Assembly: GCA_003545655.1 (NCBI GenBank)
Contig: DODJ01000073.1
Span: forward strand, 1-9,061
Reading direction: 5' to 3'
DNA length: 9,061 bases
From: Candidatus Saccharimonadota bacterium
GTDB taxonomy: Bacteria; Patescibacteriota; Saccharimonadia; Saccharimonadales; Saccharimonadaceae
Shown here: in pieces, positions 5,155-9,061 of the stretch
Numbering within the stretch: the first letter of the stretch is position 1
Layout of the letters: the number at the start of each line of letters is the position of its first letter
Program-made: the position numbers and the translations under genes
The notes under the pieces: model-generated
The model's database searches: none
What the model saw: only the letters and a program-made list of their open reading frames with translations
Told to the model about the DNA's origin: nothing

Positions 5155-7185
5155 TTAGTTTAGTGTTGTAAGGCGTTGATATGCCTGTACTTGTTTAGCT
5201 AACTGTTCATAGTGTAGCAGATTCTTGCCACTCGACACGAACCATTGCGCTGCTTTCTGCGCCTGTTGAATTTGATGAGTATCGCCCAACGTTGCCACCT
5301 GAAGGTTAAGCGCACCGTGCTGTGCCCGCCCGTACAGCTCACCAGGGCCACGTAGTTGCAAGTCTACCTCTGCCAAGTAAAAGCCGTCATTGCTTTTTTC
5401 AATTTCTCGCAGGCGACGCGTAGGCGCTTTTGAATCACTGGGAACGATATAGCAATAGCTTTGGTGGCCACTGCGCCCAACACGACCTCTAAGTTGATGA
5501 AGTTGCGCTAACCCGAAATGATCGCCGTCCTCAATAAGCATCACTGTAGCGTTCGGTATATTTACTCCAACTTCAATGACCGTTGTGCTTACTAAAATGT
5601 CGGTGGTGCCCTCTGAAAAGTCGTGCATTACCGCTTCTTTTTCCTGGCTGCTCATTTTACCGTGTAACAGCCCGATCGTTCTATGTTTAAATGCCCCTTG
5701 GCGCAACCGCTTATATTCGGCCTCTACACTTTTACGATCGCCCTCTGCCGATTCTTCAATACGGTTACAGACCACATATACTTGTCTTCCCTTTGCAATT
5801 TCGCTGTCTATCTCTTCGTACAACTGAGGACGACTATTCGGTGACCAGATTTTCGTAGAAATAGGCTTACGATCGGCTGGCTTCTCGTTGAGTACAGATA
5901 TATCAAGCTCGCCATATACGGTTAACGCCAAGCTACGCGGAATGGGGGTTGCGGTCATAGCTAATAAGTGTGGCATACGCTCTGACTTGCTAAGAAGCGC
6001 TTGACGCTGGGCAACCCCAAACCTGTGCTGCTCGTCAATGACCACAAAGCCAAGCCGCTTAAACGCTACGGTCGACTGAATAAGCGCGTGCGTACCAACC
6101 ACAATATCCACCTCACCCTGCTCGATAGCCCGCAAAAGTTCTTGGCGAGGTTTTCCTTTTACCGAGCCCGTAAGTACTCCAACTCTCACACCAAAAGGGT
6201 GTAAAAGAGTGTCAAGGGTTTCGGCGTGCTGTTGGGCAAGTATCTCGGTGGGCGCCATAATAGCGGTCTGAAACCCTTCGTATGCTGCTTGTCGAGCTGC
6301 TAACCCAGCGACAACTGTCTTCCCCGACCCAACATCCCCTTGAAGAAGACGGTTCATTGGCTCAGACTTCTCGAAATCTTGTAGAATGTCCCAAGCTGCT
6401 ACCCGCTGGGCTGCCGTAAGCATAAACGGTAGCTTAGAGACAAACTGTTTGACAACTGGCTGCGTAAAAGGGATTTTCCACCCTGTAAGCTGTGCGTTTT
6501 CTTGTTTATTTAGCTGGCTTGCGAGAAGTAATTGAAATAATTCTTCAAAGGCGAATCGCTGACGCGCATCTTTCGTTTGCTGAAGCGTTTTTGGGAAATG
6601 AAGACCCACAAGCGCATCACTGTAGGACATCAAGCCATATTGACGAATAATCTCCTCTGGAAGTGTGTCGGGAAGCATACGCATAAGCGGCTGGAGTTCG
6701 TGAAGTATTTTCCTCACAAGCTGCGTCTTAAGCCCGGCGATAGCAGGATACACAGGAAGGATTCTATCAGTTTGTACAGGAGTATCGCTGACTTTTTCAG
6801 CGCTCGGGTTGGTAAGCTGATAGCGATTGTAGGCAAACTCAAATACTCCCGAAAAGAAAAACTCATCGCCTCCCTTCAATTGTGTGGCTCGATAGGGTTG
6901 GTTAAACCATACCGCCTGCAGCTTACCTGTTGCGTCAGCAAGAGTAGCAGTGGTAATTTTCATGCCTCTTCGCACCGGGCGAGTTTCTATTTTTTCACAC
7001 CGCGCCCGTACGGTTACCTTCCCTGGTGTAATAGCGGCGATAGGGGTGACTTCTGAAAAATCCTCATATTTTCGAGGTAAAAAGTGAAGGAGGTCACCTA
7101 CCGTGTAAATGCCTGCAGCGGCAAACTGTTCGGCTGACTTTGGGCCGACCCCTTTAACTCTCTCAAGTGACGTCGTCACGTTCAT
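5155..7185 (-). CDS. recG: ATP-dependent DNA helicase RecG
   Basis: RecG remodels stalled replication forks and Holliday junctions and limits R-loops, acting on chromosomal DNA. The 676-residue protein is complete. The N-terminal wedge region opens with LERVKGVGPKSAEQF, and an OB-fold (about 55-130) binds the junction. Helicase motifs follow: Walker A GDVGSGKT (283-290), DEQH box (384-387), TAT (411-413), and motif VI QLRGRVGRSG (564-573). The TRG-like region LAEVDLQLRGPGELYGRAQHG lies near the C-terminus. AGGAG (7191-7187) is only 1 base from ATG 7185 but an ideal 7 bases from an in-frame GTG at 7179, so the true start may be GTG (674 residues). It diverges from the PBP gene and leads a probable operon with the phospholipase-like gene. 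No clear promoter was found in front of it; TATAAG at 7222-7217 is the best -10. Confidence 0.96.
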   Translation of the reverse strand: MNVTTSLERVKGVGPKSAEQFAAAGIYTVGDLLHFLPRKYEDFSEVTPIAAITPGKVTVRARCEKIETRPVRRGMKITTATLADATGKLQAVWFNQPYRATQLKGGDEFFFSGVFEFAYNRYQLTNPSAEKVSDTPVQTDRILPVYPAIAGLKTQLVRKILHELQPLMRMLPDTLPEEIIRQYGLMSYSDALVGLHFPKTLQQTKDARQRFAFEELFQLLLASQLNKQENAQLTGWKIPFTQPVVKQFVSKLPFMLTAAQRVAAWDILQDFEKSEPMNRLLQGDVGSGKTVVAGLAARQAAYEGFQTAIMAPTEILAQQHAETLDTLLHPFGVRVGVLTGSVKGKPRQELLRAIEQGEVDIVVGTHALIQSTVAFKRLGFVVIDEQHRFGVAQRQALLSKSERMPHLLAMTATPIPRSLALTVYGELDISVLNEKPADRKPISTKIWSPNSRPQLYEEIDSEIAKGRQVYVVCNRIEESAEGDRKSVEAEYKRLRQGAFKHRTIGLLHGKMSSQEKEAVMHDFSEGTTDILVSTTVIEVGVNIPNATVMLIEDGDHFGLAQLHQLRGRVGRSGHQSYCYIVPSDSKAPTRRLREIEKSNDGFYLAEVDLQLRGPGELYGRAQHGALNLQVATLGDTHQIQQAQKAAQWFVSSGKNLLHYEQLAKQVQAYQRLTTLN

Positions 7186-7186
7186 A

Positions 7187-7191
7187 CTCCT
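7187..7191 (-). promoter_or_regulatory. recG ribosome binding site that favours the GTG start
   Basis: AGGAG on the minus strand lies 1 base from the ATG at 7185 and 7 bases from the in-frame GTG at 7179. Normal spacing is about 5 to 9 bases, so initiation at the GTG, giving a protein two residues shorter, is more likely. Confidence 0.6.
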
Positions 7192-7264
7192 ATTTTAGCT
7201 GATTCTTATGTTTTTCCTTATACTTTCATTCCGATACGCTTTTCGTCGTTTACTCAGAATTTAG

Positions 7265-7273
7265 TGCTATAAT
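7265..7273 (+). promoter_or_regulatory. Extended -10 promoter of the PBP gene
   Basis: TGCTATAAT (7265-7273) is a consensus extended -10, identical to that of tRNA-Leu. No recognisable -35 lies 16 to 18 bases upstream. Transcription would begin near 7280, about 36 bases before the PBP GTG and about 3 bases before an ATG that opens a 13-codon mini-ORF. Confidence 0.65.
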
Positions 7274-7282
7274 GGGTGGAGT

Positions 7283-7324
7283 ATGGTGCTTATGAAAATG
7301 AGACGAAAGAGTAAGTGTGAGTAA
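7283..7324 (+). CDS. Possible 13-codon leader ORF overlapping the PBP start
   Basis: From ATG 7283 the frame reads MVLMKMRRKSKCE and stops at TAA 7322-7324, overlapping the PBP GTG at 7317 in another frame. In-frame alternative starts are GTG 7286 and ATG 7292; GGTGGAG (7275-7281) lies 4 and 10 bases before them. With transcription from about 7280 the mini-ORF would be nearly leaderless, and ribosomes ending at 7324 could reinitiate at 7317. It is too short to judge by codon use and may be chance. Confidence 0.3.
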   Translation: MVLMKMRRKSKCE

Positions 7325-9061
7325 GAAAAAACCTACCAAAAAACTAAGCGTATATTCAAATTTAACGCATAAGCGCAAGGTGAAGAAAGACGCAGAGGCA
7401 CGCAAACGTGCCGAGTATCTTGCGACTCTTCCAAAACACCCTGTTAAGCGATTCTTTCATCGTATACACCCAAAACGGTTTTGGGGCTATTGGTTTAGTA
7501 AGCGCGGTATGGTTACAGCACTTAAGATTACGGGTGTCGCGGTACTGGTTATGGCGCTCTTCGTTGGAGGTCTATTTGCCTATTTCCGTAAAGACCTCGA
7601 CCAAATTCGCCCAGGCGAAATAGACAAGAGAGTACAGTCAACCGTTACTAATTACTACGATCGTAACGGCGTGCTCCTATGGGAGGACAAGGGTGGCGGT
7701 AATTATAAACTTGTCGTTGAAAGCGACGAACTCAGTGACAACCTCAAGAAAGCTACTGTGGCTATAGAAGATCGCGACTTCTTTACGCATAGCGGAGTAA
7801 GTATCTCGGGCACGCTTAGGGCAGCGATAAACAATTTCACCGGGGGTGATGTCCAGGGTGGCTCTACCCTTACCCAACAGCTTGTGAAACAGGTATTCTT
7901 TGCTGATGAAGCGGGCGATCGCGGCCTTAGTGGTATCCCTCGTAAAATTAAAGAGCTCATTTTGGCAGTTGAAATTGAGCGGATGTACGACAAAGACCAG
8001 ATACTCACACTGTACTTAAATGAATCTCCTTATGGTGGCCCTCGCAACGGTGCCGAATCAGGAGCACAGGCATACTTCGGTAAGTCCGCAAAGGACCTCA
8101 CCCTAGCCGAAGCTTCGTTGCTCGCAGCGATTCCTCAAAATCCTTCGGTGTATAACCCTTACAGCGTAGCTGGGCATGAGGGGCTTATTAACCGACAGCA
8201 CTCGGTACTTAAAGCAATGAAAGAGGTGGGCTATATCACCCAGCAACAGTATGATGAAGCAATCGCTTTCCCTATACTTGATAGTATTAAACCTGAATCA
8301 AGCCAGTACGAAGGTATAAAGGCGCCTCACTTTGTGCAGATGGTACGGCAACAGCTTATTGAGGAACTAGGGGCTGCTACCGTTGGTAAAGGTGGATTAA
8401 GTGTAACCACTACCCTCGACGTACGTATTCAAGATAAACTGCAAGAAGCGATGAACGATATGTTCAGTTCAACCACTCCAGCCTGGGCCGGGTTTACAAA
8501 CGGTGCAGCAACGGTTGAAGACACACAAACCGGACAAATTGTAGCACTTGTAGGAAGCCGCGATTTCAATTACGAAGGCTTTGGACAAGACAACGCCGCT
8601 ACCGCATACATTCAGCCTGGTTCAATAATCAAGTCACTTGTCTATTCTCAGCTATTCCAACAAAAGGCCCAGGGCCAGCAAAACTACGGAAGCGGAAGTA
8701 TCCTCGTGGACGAGCCTATCAATGATATTTACGGGGGAGAACTACAAAACGCCGACCGTACCTACAGGGGTGCAGTAACTATCCGTACAAGCCTTGCCAC
8801 CTCGCGTAACGTCCCAGCGGTAAAGGCGATGTATATTTCCGGTGTAGAACCGACCATTGATGAGATTCGCGCCATGGGGGCCACAAGCTATTGTTCGGTA
8901 GGTGCCGATACACAAGCGGGTCTTGCTGCAGCTATCGGTGGGTGTGGTGTAGAACAAGTATACATCGTAAACGCCTACGCGTCCCTTGCTCGCGGGGGGA
9001 TTTACAAGCCACAATCGAGCGTCTTAGAGGTAAAAAATAATTCCGGTGAAGTGCTGAAAAC
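7317..9061 (+). CDS. Class A penicillin-binding protein (GT51 transglycosylase/transpeptidase), cut by right edge
   Basis: I translated 581 codons from GTG 7317 with no stop before the edge; an in-frame TGA at 7299 makes this the only reasonable start. The enzyme polymerises lipid II into glycan strands and cross-links the peptides outside the membrane. A long basic cytoplasmic segment (1-64, rich in K and R) precedes one helix (66-90). The GT51 domain has EDRDFFTHSGV with catalytic E151, GGSTLTQQLVKQ (181-192), RKIKE with the second glutamate E213, and LYLNESPYGG. The transpeptidase domain has QPGSIIKSLVYS, nucleophile S436 and K439 (SxxK), and TSRNVPAVK with S496 and N498 (SxN). The KTG motif must lie beyond the window. 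Only a weak AAAGAG ribosome binding site precedes the GTG. It shares a divergent control region with recG. Confidence 0.95.
   Translation, partial: MSKKKPTKKLSVYSNLTHKRKVKKDAEARKRAEYLATLPKHPVKRFFHRIHPKRFWGYWFSKRGMVTALKITGVAVLVMALFVGGLFAYFRKDLDQIRPGEIDKRVQSTVTNYYDRNGVLLWEDKGGGNYKLVVESDELSDNLKKATVAIEDRDFFTHSGVSISGTLRAAINNFTGGDVQGGSTLTQQLVKQVFFADEAGDRGLSGIPRKIKELILAVEIERMYDKDQILTLYLNESPYGGPRNGAESGAQAYFGKSAKDLTLAEASLLAAIPQNPSVYNPYSVAGHEGLINRQHSVLKAMKEVGYITQQQYDEAIAFPILDSIKPESSQYEGIKAPHFVQMVRQQLIEELGAATVGKGGLSVTTTLDVRIQDKLQEAMNDMFSSTTPAWAGFTNGAATVEDTQTGQIVALVGSRDFNYEGFGQDNAATAYIQPGSIIKSLVYSQLFQQKAQGQQNYGSGSILVDEPINDIYGGELQNADRTYRGAVTIRTSLATSRNVPAVKAMYISGVEPTIDEIRAMGATSYCSVGADTQAGLAAAIGGCGVEQVYIVNAYASLARGGIYKPQSSVLEVKNNSGEVLK

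Larger units (their letters stand above)
7186..7316. other. Divergent recG / PBP intergenic region
   Basis: These 131 bases hold the recG ribosome binding site, a weak recG -10 candidate (TATAAG, minus 7222-7217), the extended -10 of the PBP gene and the mini-ORF. I saw no operator-like inverted repeat and no terminator. Confidence 0.6.

Noticed and set aside
6577..7056. 159-codon open frame on the plus strand
   Set aside because: It lies wholly antisense to the conserved N-terminal part of recG, has no family resemblance and no ribosome binding site; it is a shadow frame.
8742..9014. 90-codon minus-strand frame
   Set aside because: It is antisense to the PBP transpeptidase domain, where the plus frame has clear catalytic motifs.
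1..9061. CRISPR array, insertion sequence, toxin-antitoxin or defence cassette
   Set aside because: I saw no regularly spaced repeats, terminal inverted repeats, transposase or typical defence motifs on either strand.
1..9061. Recoded UGA (code 25) as in some other CPR phyla
   Set aside because: No gene needs read-through of TGA; all conserved proteins end or continue correctly under the standard code.

Overview
The window looks like chromosomal DNA from a Candidate Phyla Radiation bacterium, most likely Candidatus Saccharibacteria (TM7). The reasons are the compact gene packing, a small DUF5652-type membrane protein of the sort frequent in CPR genomes, a type IV pilin with a Saccharibacteria-like tail, poor Shine-Dalgarno sites on several genes, and promoters lying almost on top of start codons. 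The standard genetic code reads every gene cleanly. The assignment rests on recognised family character and not on a marker-gene search.

Layout. On the minus strand lie the N-terminus of a secreted leucine-rich-repeat protein (1-384, cut by the left edge) and an FAD-linked oxidase of the GlcD/D-lactate dehydrogenase type (505-2106). On the plus strand is tRNA-Leu(UAG) with an encoded CCA (2227-2311). It ends in a hairpin that also serves the convergent type IV pilin gene (2390-2893, minus). A 77-bp divergent promoter region separates the pilin from the DUF5652-like protein (2971-3252, plus). That gene converges on rsmD (3293-3847, minus) through a hairpin built partly from the last codons of rsmD. 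Further minus-strand genes follow: a small membrane protein (3937-4245), a zinc-dependent phospholipase C-like protein (4341-5147) and recG (5155-7185). The last two are separated by 7 bp and probably form a recG-first operon. A 131-bp divergent region leads to a class A penicillin-binding protein (7317 to the right edge, plus), cut inside its transpeptidase domain.

Functionally this is mostly housekeeping (translation, ribosome methylation, replication-fork repair, cell-wall synthesis) mixed with surface functions (pilin, LRR protein, PBP) that would matter to an epibiont living on another bacterium. No CRISPR array, insertion sequence, phage gene or defence cassette was found. The points most worth a second look are the conserved trizinc ligand set in the recG-linked protein, which has no signal peptide; the mini-ORF overlapping the PBP start; the terminator embedded in the rsmD coding end; and the repeated pattern of promoters that predict very short or absent 5' leaders.
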